Source of the DNA: Marinobacter gudaonensis
GTDB lineage: Bacteria > Pseudomonadota > Gammaproteobacteria > Pseudomonadales > Oleiphilaceae
DNA: 64,000 nt
Direction of reading: 5' to 3'
Assembly: GCF_900115175.1 (NCBI RefSeq)
Contig: NZ_FOYV01000001.1
Span: 1,364,001-1,428,000, forward strand
The notes below the pieces were generated by a model. That model saw nothing but the letters and a program-made list of their open reading frames with translations, was not told where the DNA came from and searched no databases. The position numbers were made by a program, and so were the translations under genes. Shown piece by piece: positions 53,085 to 60,969 of the stretch (position 1 is the first letter of the stretch; each line of letters opens with the position of its first letter).

Positions 53085-53882
53085 ATGAATTATCCCCAGC
53101 GAATTGTCTGCCTAACCGAAGAAACCACAGAAACCCTCTACGCCATCGGCGCTGAGGATCGCATCGTCGGTATATCCGGCTTCACCGTCAGGCCCGAAAG
53201 AGCACGGAAGGAAAAGCCCAAGGTCTCTGCCTTCACCTCCGCCAAGATCGGGAAAATCCTGGAACTGAAGCCAGACCTGGTGGTGGGGTTCTCAGACATG
53301 CAGGCCGACATCGCAGCCGAGCTGGTGCGCAGCGGCGTGGCCGTGCACATCTTCAATCAACGCACCGTCGCGGGCATCCTTTCGATGATCCGAACCCTCG
53401 GCGGCATACTGGGCCTCACGGACCAAACCGACGCCTACGCCCAGGCGCTATCCGACAGGATTGAAGGAATCAGAGCGGAAAGAGCGGCGCCCAATCGCCC
53501 CCGGGTCTACTTCGAGGAATGGGGCGACCCAATGATCACCGGAATTGGCTGGGTGTCGGAGCTGATCGGCATTGCCGGTGGCGAGGATATCTTTCCGGAA
53601 CGGGCAGCCGAGCCCGGTGCCCGGGAGCGCATCATCGAGAACCCCGAAGACGTCATCCAGCGCAAACCAGACATCATCATCGGCTCCTGGTGCGGGCGTA
53701 AATTCCGCCCGGAGCAAGTCGCCGCTCGGCCCGGCTGGCGGGATATTCCAGCCGTGGCGAACAACCACCTGTATGAGATCAAATCACCGCTGATTCTTCA
53801 GCCGGGGCCGGCCGCGCTGACGGATGGATTGGATGCGTTGTGTGGGATTATTGATCGGGTGTTAACGTCGTCCAACTCCTAG
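53085..53882 (+). CDS. BtuF-like cobalamin/iron-siderophore binding protein without signal
   Basis: The 265-residue protein has the two-lobed class III periplasmic-binding pattern: RIVCLTEETTETLYAIGAED, GISGFTVRPE, LVVGFSDMQADIAAELVRSG, GIAGGEDIFPE and IIGSWCGRKFRPEQ. No signal peptide is present, so it seems cytosolic, unlike BtuF. The 3' end of this gene recurs as a frameshifted fragment at 55015-55069. Confidence 0.84.
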   Translation: MNYPQRIVCLTEETTETLYAIGAEDRIVGISGFTVRPERARKEKPKVSAFTSAKIGKILELKPDLVVGFSDMQADIAAELVRSGVAVHIFNQRTVAGILSMIRTLGGILGLTDQTDAYAQALSDRIEGIRAERAAPNRPRVYFEEWGDPMITGIGWVSELIGIAGGEDIFPERAAEPGARERIIENPEDVIQRKPDIIIGSWCGRKFRPEQVAARPGWRDIPAVANNHLYEIKSPLILQPGPAALTDGLDALCGIIDRVLTSSNS

Positions 53883-53935
53883 ACAGGGAATTCATGGAAA
53901 TGAAACCATGGAAGGTCATTCTCACAGAAGCTGCT

Positions 53936-54934
53936 CTAGCCGATCTTGACGATGTTCTCGAAACCACCCTTGACGGGGATGTTTTTCAGAAGCTCGGCAT
54001 TTGTGGGGTACTTCTCGAGCAGCTCAACCAGCCTTTTTGTGCCCTCCAGCGGCTTGAGACCGCCAAGGGCCCGGCGCAATGCTCTTATCTTGTCTAAGTC
54101 TTTTGGATCCAACAGCAGCTCTTCACGGCGTGTGCTGCTTTTCGAAATATCCAGCGCGGGAAAGATTCGCTGATTCGCAACCTCTCTCGATAAAACCAGC
54201 TCCATGTTCCCCGTGCCCTTAAATTCCTCAAAGATAACCTGGTCCATACGGCTGCCGGTATCCACCAGAACGGTTGCCAGAATGGTCAGCGAGCCGCCAT
54301 TCTCAAGGTTTCGCGCCGAGCCAAACAACCTTCGCGGGATCTCCATCGCTCGGGCATCCACCCCGCCCGACATAGTGCGACCGCTGCTCTTGCGCTCCGC
54401 ATTGTGCACACGCGAAAGCCGCGTGAGAGAATCAATCACAATCATCACGTTGTGCCCCTCTCCGGCTTGTTGGCGGGCGAGATCAAGCAGTTCATCGGCA
54501 ACGCGAACGTGATGCGCATAGCTCTCATCCGAAGAAGAAGCGTGTACCTCAGCCGGCACGCTACGCCTGAAATCAGTGACCTCTTCAGGTCGCTCATCTA
54601 CCAATAGCGCGTAAAGTTTAATCTCGGGATACGCTTTCCCCACCGCCTGGCAAATGTGTTTTAAAACCGTCGATTTCCCAGACCCCGGCGGTGCAACGAT
54701 CAATCCCCGCTGCCCCATTCCAATCGGCGTGATCAAATCCATCGCGCGCACCGTGAGCTGTTCGGAACCCGACTCCAGGCGAATCCCCGGCGCCGGATTG
54801 ATTGCCACAGCATTCAGAAAACGTTTTTGTGGATCAGCCTCACCTACATCCTCAACCACGGCTTCGGCTTCCTCAGCCACTGGCTTAGCATCTTTATTGC
54901 GTTTTCCGGTTAAACCTAATGTCTTTCTCGTCAT
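53936..54934 (-). CDS. Short Rho paralogue lacking the RNA-binding N-terminus
   Basis: The 332-residue protein aligns with the C-terminal ATPase domain of Rho: P-loop APPGSGKST (about 81-89), VDERPEEVTDFRR, DSLTRLSRVHN, the Q-loop region SGGVDARAMEIPRRLFGSAR, and the R-loop EEFKGTGNMEL. Only about 80 residues precede the P-loop, so the N-terminal helix and cold-shock primary RNA site of canonical Rho (about 420 residues) are absent. Longer in-frame starts add no CSD-like sequence. It may act as an auxiliary Rho-type translocase. Confidence 0.86.
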   Translation of the reverse strand: MTRKTLGLTGKRNKDAKPVAEEAEAVVEDVGEADPQKRFLNAVAINPAPGIRLESGSEQLTVRAMDLITPIGMGQRGLIVAPPGSGKSTVLKHICQAVGKAYPEIKLYALLVDERPEEVTDFRRSVPAEVHASSSDESYAHHVRVADELLDLARQQAGEGHNVMIVIDSLTRLSRVHNAERKSSGRTMSGGVDARAMEIPRRLFGSARNLENGGSLTILATVLVDTGSRMDQVIFEEFKGTGNMELVLSREVANQRIFPALDISKSSTRREELLLDPKDLDKIRALRRALGGLKPLEGTKRLVELLEKYPTNAELLKNIPVKGGFENIVKIG

Positions 54935-55014
54935 GATTGCTTGATAGCTCTTGTTTGATAGATGTTTTTCGAAATGGGCTAACCGCAAAAAACCAGTGTG
55001 CGTCGCAAAGGTCT

Positions 55015-55069
55015 GCACTGACCGATGGGGTTGGATGCGTTGTGTGGGATGATTGAACGGTTGTGAACG
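55015..55069 (+). pseudogene. Displaced 3' fragment of the BtuF-like gene
   Basis: Bases 55015-55069 match 53814-53867 at 47 of 55 aligned columns, with a 20-base exact core (TTGGATGCGTTGTGTGGGAT). Skipping one extra G gives LTDGLDALCGMIERL followed by a stop, i.e. a diverged version of the BtuF-like C-terminus. It lies on the other side of the Rho paralogue. Confidence 0.7.
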
Positions 55070-55134
55070 AGTGAAAACTGGGAGCAAGGCCGCACTTGGC
55101 AGCATTCAACCTCTACACAGTATCGTATCCAAAG

Positions 55135-55158
55135 AAATAAATCTGTCCCTATTTTCGG
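55135..55158 (+). repeat. Interspersed repeat copy at S41 stop codon
   Basis: AAATAAATCTGTCCCTATTT (the start of this copy) overlaps the stop of the S41 peptidase gene at 55149. It is oppositely oriented to the copy at 56553, so the S41 gene is flanked by inverted copies. Confidence 0.65.
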
Positions 55159-56495
55159 ACCAGCTTAATGACCCGCTCCAGCATCGGATCTTTGCCTTCC
55201 TCACGCCCTTTTCGGCCAAGGTACTTGAGACGGATGTGCGGCGGGATGCCGACATCTTCGTAGATCTCACCGTCGTAGGCCCGGTAGATTTCATTGGACA
55301 AGGTCAGGTGCCAGCCATTTGGCAGATGTCGCTCAAGCGTGTCGGAAAGGATGCCCTGGGTAGGCTCGCCAATAAGCGTGAGACGGGGATGCTGCAGCAA
55401 TGAGAGCACGAAAATTTCTGCGGCACTGGCCGTTAGCTCGCTGGTCAGCACAAACAGGTTGCCCTGATATGTCTCAATGGCAGGCGTGACATAGACAGAC
55501 TGCTTTCCGGTGAATCCATTGCCATGACGGGCTGACTTGGTGAACGCCAGCCGTTTGCGATCCATCAGGTACGCTGCAAAACGCAGTGCGACACCATCGT
55601 ACCCTCCACCATTATTGCGAAGATCGATCACCAGATTGGGCAGCTCGCCAACCTCTGCCAGCACCCGCTTCATCACATTGTCGACTGCATTGAGATCCGC
55701 CGCCGGTTTGCCTGACTTGCCGCTTTGCCCGGCCATGGCCCGGATATTCAGGTAGCCGATGAGGTCATTAAGGCGCCCCCACTCCACCAGCCGGTTGCCG
55801 CCATGGTTAACGGCGCCTGCGAGATAATCCTCATGGATCACGTCACGCGCCGACTCGTTGAGATCGCCCAGGTAGCTGGTGAGCTCCCGGTCATCATTGG
55901 CGTCTTCAAGTTCTCGTATCAGCCGCCTGAACAGCGCCGGCTCGGCACCTGCCCGGTAATGCCCCAAGGGTGAATGCAGACGAATATGGCCATCCCGCAG
56001 GGGCCGTAGCATCGCAACCATGATGGCAAAGAGCGTTTCCTGTGATGGGTTCGCGTTAATCTGGGGAAGATAGTGCTGATGCGCCTGGTCCCAGGCCACA
56101 CCCTTGAGTTCAAACAGGGCGTATTGCTCGTGAAAGGTTCGCCAGAAAACGTCAAAGTTGTATTGCGGATCCTTTGCCCTGTGCCTCTGACTTTCAGTAA
56201 CAGTGGCGGGCAATCCTTTCAGGCGACGGAAGCTGATGCGTGCTACGCCCGTTACCCGATGGGCACTGAACGCCTGGCCACCCGGGGATACCGCCAAGTC
56301 ATCGTAATAGTGGCCAAGTTCTTCAATACTGCCCTCATGAATCTTCAGGCAGCTGATGCTGGTTTCTTCAAAAAGGGTGTACCCATCTTCCTCGATCAGC
56401 AACACAGTGCCGTAACCCTGGGAACGCCAGACACCCTGCAGGCTTGCAAAATCAGGGCTGGAAAGAGAACTGCCGGGGCGTTGGGCGGGTTTCAT
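55149..56495 (-). CDS. S41-family peptidase-like protein
   Basis: The 448-residue protein has the Tsp/TRI-core pattern of the S41 family: PNLVIDLRNNGGGYDGVALR and LTSELTASAAEIFVLSLL, whose Ser is the likely nucleophile, then GEPTQGILSDTLERHLPNGW. There is no signal peptide or PDZ domain, so it is a shortened, cytosolic version. TGGAG lies before ATG 56495. It is flanked by inverted copies of a short repeat. Confidence 0.83.
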   Translation of the reverse strand: MKPAQRPGSSLSSPDFASLQGVWRSQGYGTVLLIEEDGYTLFEETSISCLKIHEGSIEELGHYYDDLAVSPGGQAFSAHRVTGVARISFRRLKGLPATVTESQRHRAKDPQYNFDVFWRTFHEQYALFELKGVAWDQAHQHYLPQINANPSQETLFAIMVAMLRPLRDGHIRLHSPLGHYRAGAEPALFRRLIRELEDANDDRELTSYLGDLNESARDVIHEDYLAGAVNHGGNRLVEWGRLNDLIGYLNIRAMAGQSGKSGKPAADLNAVDNVMKRVLAEVGELPNLVIDLRNNGGGYDGVALRFAAYLMDRKRLAFTKSARHGNGFTGKQSVYVTPAIETYQGNLFVLTSELTASAAEIFVLSLLQHPRLTLIGEPTQGILSDTLERHLPNGWHLTLSNEIYRAYDGEIYEDVGIPPHIRLKYLGRKGREEGKDPMLERVIKLVRK

Positions 56496-56552
56496 AGAGG
56501 ACTCCAGATCCGTTTCTGTTGTTTTCAGACGTCGGGCTACAGTCACACAACC

Positions 56553-56577
56553 GGAAAACCGGGACAGATCTATTTTT
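56553..56577 (-). repeat. Interspersed repeat copy upstream of S41 gene
   Basis: Read on the minus strand, this is AAAATAGATCTGTCCCGGTT, the same element as at 43281 and inverted relative to 55135. It lies about 60 bases upstream of the S41 start. Confidence 0.65.
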
Positions 56578-56585
56578 GCATAACC

Positions 56586-56640
56586 ACACCGTCTTCATTC
56601 ACCTACAACCGCCCTACCGTGATCGGCAGCGTAAATCGCC
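56586..56640 (-). pseudogene. Fragment of a YfcE-like gene 3' end
   Basis: Bases 56586-56640 match 39194-39248 at 50 of 55 positions, including a 35-base exact stretch. Read on the minus strand it would encode RFTLPITVGRL, a stop in place of Gln, then VNEDG. The original codes for RFTLPITVGRLQVSDDG. It is a remnant of a diverged homologue, not a functional gene. Confidence 0.75.
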
Positions 56641-56740
56641 AGGGCCAGGCAGATAAGCGTTGCTATAGTGAAACAAGCCCGCTTCACTCCCATAGTGGCG
56701 ATATCCACTGCAAACGTACAACCCATGGCAGGAGTTTCCC

Positions 56741-57184
56741 ATGCCCACTTACACCGTCACGGTCGCGAATCTGTCTCTGTCGCCGCAGCATAAATCACAG
56801 ATCGCCGAGGCCATCACAGCGGCCCATAATGCCCAAACCCGCGCTCCCCGGTTCTTCGCCCAGGTTCTGTTTTCTGCGGCCAATGAGGGCGACCACTTTG
56901 TGGGAGGCAGAGTGAATACCGCGCCTCAGGTGTATGTGCACGGCCTGGTGCGGGAGGGCAGAAACGTCGAGATCAAACAGGCCCTGATGAGCCAGATGCT
57001 GCAAGAAATCGCACAAATCGTCGACATCACAGCTGAAGATGTCTGGATCTATCTGCAGGACATTCCGGCGACCCAGATGATCGAGTTTGGGCGGTTTTTG
57101 CCTGCGCCGGGGGAGGAAGCTGAATGGGAAAAGGGAATGTCTCCGGGAAAGCGCGCCACCTTGTCCAACCAACCGCATTACTAA
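56741..57184 (+). CDS. Tautomerase/MIF-family protein
   Basis: The 147-residue protein starts MPTYTVTVANLSLSPQHKSQ, so Pro2 is free to be the catalytic base of the tautomerase superfamily. VLFSAANEGDHFVGGR and VHGLVREGRNVEIKQALMSQ follow the 4-oxalocrotonate tautomerase/MIF-like beta-alpha-beta pattern, with a C-terminal extension (SPGKRATLSNQPHY). Substrate unknown. Its stop codon falls inside an interspersed repeat. Confidence 0.85.
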   Translation: MPTYTVTVANLSLSPQHKSQIAEAITAAHNAQTRAPRFFAQVLFSAANEGDHFVGGRVNTAPQVYVHGLVREGRNVEIKQALMSQMLQEIAQIVDITAEDVWIYLQDIPATQMIEFGRFLPAPGEEAEWEKGMSPGKRATLSNQPHY

Positions 57185-57202
57185 ATCTGTCGCAGTTTTC
57201 CC
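57182..57202 (+). repeat. Interspersed repeat copy at tautomerase stop codon
   Basis: TAAATCTGTCGCAGTTTTCC starts exactly at the tautomerase stop codon and resembles the copies at 43281 and 55135, with one or two changed bases in the core. Confidence 0.5.
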
Positions 57203-57347
57203 AGTCCCAGTTTTCCTGGGTGCGAAAAGCTGAGCGACCGCCTTAGGGATAGACAACTCTTTCGAAGTAAGGTGCGGGATAAGCAGACTTTCTAAGTTAA
57301 AAGTGCCAAGAAATAGACTCTCCACACCTTCCCTTTTTAAAGCACCC

Positions 57348-58295
57348 TTATTGGCATTCCCACCATGTTACAAGCCCTGCCTGGTCAAATTCCACGATTA
57401 ACTCTTTCGACGTCAGTGCTCTGCGCCTCGCCTCTCTTGATAATTCTTGATAGTCATTGGAGGTTCGGAATGCACGTGCGGAATTCCCTTTATACTCTTT
57501 CCACTTATTATCAATAAACTTTATAGTTCTAAAGTTAACACTATCAGCGCTTAGCTTCAGGCCTTTACGAATATAATCATCATCATTTTCAAGAAGTTTC
57601 TGAATCGCCTTGGAAAGTAAAGCGTCAAAGGTTATCGCTATAGAAAAAGCTTCCCTCACAAATTGTTTTATGTCCGTAGGAGGCGTGTCGGCACCAGCAA
57701 CATGAGCAGCACGATGCCGTCTAATCGCCGCACTTCGAAAAATTTCTGCCAATGACAGTCCTGAAGTCAGTCCCAAATCAGAAGCGATTTTGGACATTTG
57801 ACGCCAGGGGTCCTCGACGTTGAAACATTTCAATACATCTGCAATAGCAGTACCGCTAACATTAGCTTGGGCATGAGCGAATGTATGACTTGATAACTCG
57901 AAGTTTGGAGTAGCCGTTGATGAAATCCTCAGTGCATGCTCTTGAATATATGCAGGCTTATCTTCTTTATCTAAGAGACTTAATTGATAGTTAAGAGCAG
58001 ACAGAACTTCGTACGTTGCAGCGCGCTGCAGCTTTTCTGGTAATTCAGAAAAGGAAATAGTGCATTTGCTAACCTCGGCCATTGCTTCAGAAGACCGCTT
58101 TTTAATGAAATCTTCGAGGGAAGCGAAGCTTACTACTGCAAGCCCGTTTCTTAGCATTCTGGCAATTGAATTATGCTGTATTTCAGCTAGTGCCTTATTC
58201 TGAACTGAGTCAGTATCAATTGAAGCATCCAAACACCTAATGCGTTCTACAAAATCTGCCTTGGCGGATGGCATATCAAACCTCAACAGTTTCAA
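57348..58295 (-). CDS. HEPN-domain protein, partner of DUF262 (possible defence effector)
   Basis: The 315-residue protein is largely helical. RRHRAAHVAG (residues 192-201) contains Arg193-x4-His198, the catalytic RX4-6H motif of HEPN RNases such as RiboL-PSP-HEPN proteins. An N-terminal helix region precedes it (ARMLRNGLAVVSFASLEDFI). The gene overlaps the DUF262 gene by 20 bases on the same strand. The region is visibly AT-richer than its surroundings, suggesting recent acquisition. Confidence 0.78.
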   Translation of the reverse strand: MKLLRFDMPSAKADFVERIRCLDASIDTDSVQNKALAEIQHNSIARMLRNGLAVVSFASLEDFIKKRSSEAMAEVSKCTISFSELPEKLQRAATYEVLSALNYQLSLLDKEDKPAYIQEHALRISSTATPNFELSSHTFAHAQANVSGTAIADVLKCFNVEDPWRQMSKIASDLGLTSGLSLAEIFRSAAIRRHRAAHVAGADTPPTDIKQFVREAFSIAITFDALLSKAIQKLLENDDDYIRKGLKLSADSVNFRTIKFIDNKWKEYKGNSARAFRTSNDYQELSREARRRALTSKELIVEFDQAGLVTWWECQ

Positions 58296-59334
58296 GCATA
58301 TTTTTGAGCTTTGATATTCTGTTCCTAATAGCTAAGGAATCACCAGTAGCTTGTGTAACCGCCTTGTGAAACTCCGGGTCATTGTAATATAGTTCTCGAG
58401 TTGCATTTAGGACCTCATCACTGTGCTCCTCAAGCTCTGAAACTCTTGCTTCATCTATCAAAGAAACTGCAACCATCTGCGCATCAAATAATGGTGCAAT
58501 AAGCTGATCACGCCAACCATTATTCAGTGGTTTCTGAAATGCCAACTCTCCCCATATTCTCTGGCATCCTTCAATGGAAAAGTTGAAAAGATTCCGTAGC
58601 CTACCTACGTCACCAAACTGATTCTCTGCCATGAAATCATCCATGGCGATAGCGATTTTTTTCCCAAAACTCTGCCATCTATCGTGAATCGTAAAGAACC
58701 TTAAAATCAGCTCTAAATCATCCATGTTTCGATACTGAGCTGACTTTGACGAAGTTATTTTAAGCTTTCTTTTGATAAACTCATTTTCAGACAGCTCGAA
58801 AAGCAGTTCATTTAGAGGACCGGCGAACGCTACATTTCTGATTTCTTGGGCCTTTAGCTTTTCCCCACCCGTATTTAGCCTCAGGAAAACTTCGTATTTA
58901 AGCTCAGGATCTGATTGCTTAAGCAAGGTTATTACACGCATAAAAGGTCTAATGGACAGTGCGCGCTTTAGCTGGGAAGGAAGCTCTTCAAAGGTAAAAC
59001 CATTCAACTCCGGGACCTCTTTAAGATCCTTCAATTTGAACTTTCCAGACAAAAACTCAAAAATACTCGTAATCCTCTGCTTTCCATCAATTACAGTATA
59101 GGTACCATATTCATCTTCAGATAGATAAACTGGTGGTACGGGTATGTTTAATAAAAATGATTCAATTAAAGCTGACTGCTTTTCAACATGCCAACGATCC
59201 CGCCTCTGATAATGCGGAGAAATATCTATAGACTCAAACTTTACCATTTCCGCTATTGCTGAAAGGGAGAAATCTGACTGTTGCGTAACCAAGCTTTCCT
59301 GAGCCTTGGCAAATTTTTCTAATATTTCTTTCAT
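58276..59334 (-). CDS. DUF262-domain protein (ParB-like DNA/nucleotide-targeting)
   Basis: The 352-residue protein has the DUF262 signature: ISPHYQRRDRWHVEKQSALI (39-58), PVPPVYLSEDEYGTYTVIDGKQR with DGKQR (83-87), and EVFLRLNTGGEKLKAQEIRN. DUF262 proteins are found in GmrSD-like restriction and other defence systems. The DUF1524 HNH domain of GmrSD is absent. It overlaps the HEPN gene downstream and is part of an AT-rich block. Confidence 0.86.
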   Translation of the reverse strand: MKEILEKFAKAQESLVTQQSDFSLSAIAEMVKFESIDISPHYQRRDRWHVEKQSALIESFLLNIPVPPVYLSEDEYGTYTVIDGKQRITSIFEFLSGKFKLKDLKEVPELNGFTFEELPSQLKRALSIRPFMRVITLLKQSDPELKYEVFLRLNTGGEKLKAQEIRNVAFAGPLNELLFELSENEFIKRKLKITSSKSAQYRNMDDLELILRFFTIHDRWQSFGKKIAIAMDDFMAENQFGDVGRLRNLFNFSIEGCQRIWGELAFQKPLNNGWRDQLIAPLFDAQMVAVSLIDEARVSELEEHSDEVLNATRELYYNDPEFHKAVTQATGDSLAIRNRISKLKNMLETVEV

Positions 59335-59408
59335 ACGATACTCACTTTATTAAAAATGCTGATCTAATTGATATTAAGACATTAAATATCAGCAGGAAAC
59401 CAATTTCC

Positions 59409-60500
59409 TCACAACTGAAAACTTTCTAAGTCTATGACCTGCAATTCCCGAATGCGCGCCAAGCCATTTATTGGCGACAAATCTCCCGACAAAACATCCG
59501 TGTAGACAATTAACGCCTTTCTGTGATTAGTTCCGTATGATGATTTAGTCGCTCTTTTGATATCTTCAAAATTCCAGTCGAGGCACCAGCCAGCTTCATC
59601 TGGCTGTGATAGAGATTCAATATGTTCAATCATATGCGAGTACAAAATCTCTACCTGATCCGTCTTAAAAAGGCGCAACGCGGTCAAGTATTCCTCTAAA
59701 TGAAGAGTTTTTGCTATTTCAAATCGATGTTTATTCAGAACAATATCAAAGTCTTCAATACGACCAGCACAAATCAAGGCCTCAAGAAGGTTCTGAACAG
59801 CCGAAGAGAAATCAGGATTAACTTCAATAGCCTTGTTTAGAAGCGCAGCCGCTTCGGTGTATTTGCCCGTCGAGATATACGCCATGGCTTTCTGATTCAT
59901 GGCTTCTACATCTTGAGGATTGGCCTCCAGAGCCAAACTCATCAACTCAATTGTACGTTCGAAATCATTCTTCTGAAATGCGGAGGCAGCCTGATCATGC
60001 AACTCCATTGTGCTAATGCGAGCGTTCTGTTCCTCATTTTCTCTGTTTAGTCGATGGATTTGTTCCGATATGTTCTTGTGTGACCGTTCGATTTCATCCA
60101 ACCGTTTTTGAGCCTCACTCGTCACATTTTGAAATGTACTCAGCTCACCACGAAACTCCCCTCGGAGCGAAAATATTCCTCGAACACCTAAAAAACCGAG
60201 AACTGTGAACAACGCAAGAGCAATCGTCATAACCGTATTTACGGTTTCAAGATTTGAAGAATAAACTTCCTTAAGTAAACTATTTTCAATCTTGTAGTTG
60301 AGTTGATCGCGTCTCACCTCATCGAATGAACGATTTAAACTCTCGATGTCGTCACGAAACTTCTGAGCGTCAAGCGCCGCTACCTCCTGCTGCTGGGTAT
60401 TATTCACAGCAACATCATCTGCAGCTTGGAGTCCAAGCGGCAATAGCGTCACGAGAACGATCATTACTAACAGATTTCTTTGCAAGAAAACCTCCTTCAC
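59409..60500 (-). CDS. Membrane protein with coiled coil and TPR repeats
   Basis: The 363-residue protein has an N-terminal signal or anchor (residues 8-27), a second hydrophobic helix (about 88-112), a Glu/Lys-rich coiled coil (118-165) and TPR repeats (about 170-260: EANPQDVEAMNQKAMAYIST, GKYTEAAALLNKAIEVNPDF). The C-terminus is of unknown type. It is on the same strand 74 bases upstream of the DUF262 gene and shares the AT-rich composition, so it may belong to the same island. Confidence 0.72.
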   Translation of the reverse strand: MKEVFLQRNLLVMIVLVTLLPLGLQAADDVAVNNTQQQEVAALDAQKFRDDIESLNRSFDEVRRDQLNYKIENSLLKEVYSSNLETVNTVMTIALALFTVLGFLGVRGIFSLRGEFRGELSTFQNVTSEAQKRLDEIERSHKNISEQIHRLNRENEEQNARISTMELHDQAASAFQKNDFERTIELMSLALEANPQDVEAMNQKAMAYISTGKYTEAAALLNKAIEVNPDFSSAVQNLLEALICAGRIEDFDIVLNKHRFEIAKTLHLEEYLTALRLFKTDQVEILYSHMIEHIESLSQPDEAGWCLDWNFEDIKRATKSSYGTNHRKALIVYTDVLSGDLSPINGLARIRELQVIDLESFQL

Positions 60501-60511
60501 TGTTCGGCCCG

Positions 60512-60799
60512 CTACTCTACATAAATATGTAAGAACGCTCGCATCCGACAGCCATTTTTGAGCTTTTGCTCTGATAACCGGGAAATGCGCTTCACCGTAT
60601 CCAGGGTAACGTTCTTGATCAGGTGATAACGGCTTTTATCGAGAAAGAGTTTGGCGTATAGGTTAACCACCGCTTCCCCGGCCCTACCTTTGAAACAGGG
60701 CGATTTGATGACCGCCGCCACGAGAAACAGGGGTATTAGATACCAAATCTCGGTCGGAACGTTGTTCTGGAGGGCGTGCAGTAGCTGAGTGTGGTCCAT
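60512..60799 (-). pseudogene. Truncated NERD-domain gene
   Basis: The N-terminal 65 residues match NERD-domain proteins: WYLIPLFLVAAVIKSPCFKG, then GEAVVNLYAKLFLDKSRYHL and IKNVTL. After KNVTL the catalytic Asp/Gln-Lys region is missing, and unrelated DTVKRISRLSEQKLKNGCRM follows before a stop. This looks like a deletion inside a NERD (nuclease-related) gene. It stands just upstream of the TPR gene. Confidence 0.6.
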
Positions 60800-60905
60800 C
60801 CGTTATCCTTAACAGCGGCGTCAGTCCGTTTCTTATAGCTACACACTAGCCTAATCGTAAGGAAACTTCCTACAGGTGGGACGTAAATTTTGGTAAACCG
60901 GATAG

Positions 60906-60932
60906 AAGAAAACCGCCCGGTTCCGCGAGCGG
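60906..60932 (-). terminator. Intrinsic terminator of the urt operon
   Basis: On the minus strand CCGCTCG pairs with CGGGCGG around CGGAAC (arms 60926-60932 and 60913-60919, one G-U pair), followed by TTTTCTTCT. It lies 38 bases past the urtE stop. Confidence 0.82.
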
Positions 60933-60969
60933 CTTTATGCACTTATCAGTAGCTCTTTGCTTTAATCGA

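Noticed and set aside
53894..54097. A 67-codon plus-strand ORF whose start MEMKPWKVILTEAALADLDD resembles a ParE/RelE toxin N-terminus
   Set aside because: From base 53936 it is antisense to the Rho paralogue and loses all toxin-like pattern, and no antitoxin gene precedes it. It could be a toxin remnant, but the similarity is short and partly encoded by the rho antisense strand.
57181..57347. Spacer between tautomerase and HEPN as a possible small RNA or CRISPR leader
   Set aside because: Only the interspersed repeat copy is recognisable. There are no repeated units, no clear promoter-terminator pair and no hairpin of note.
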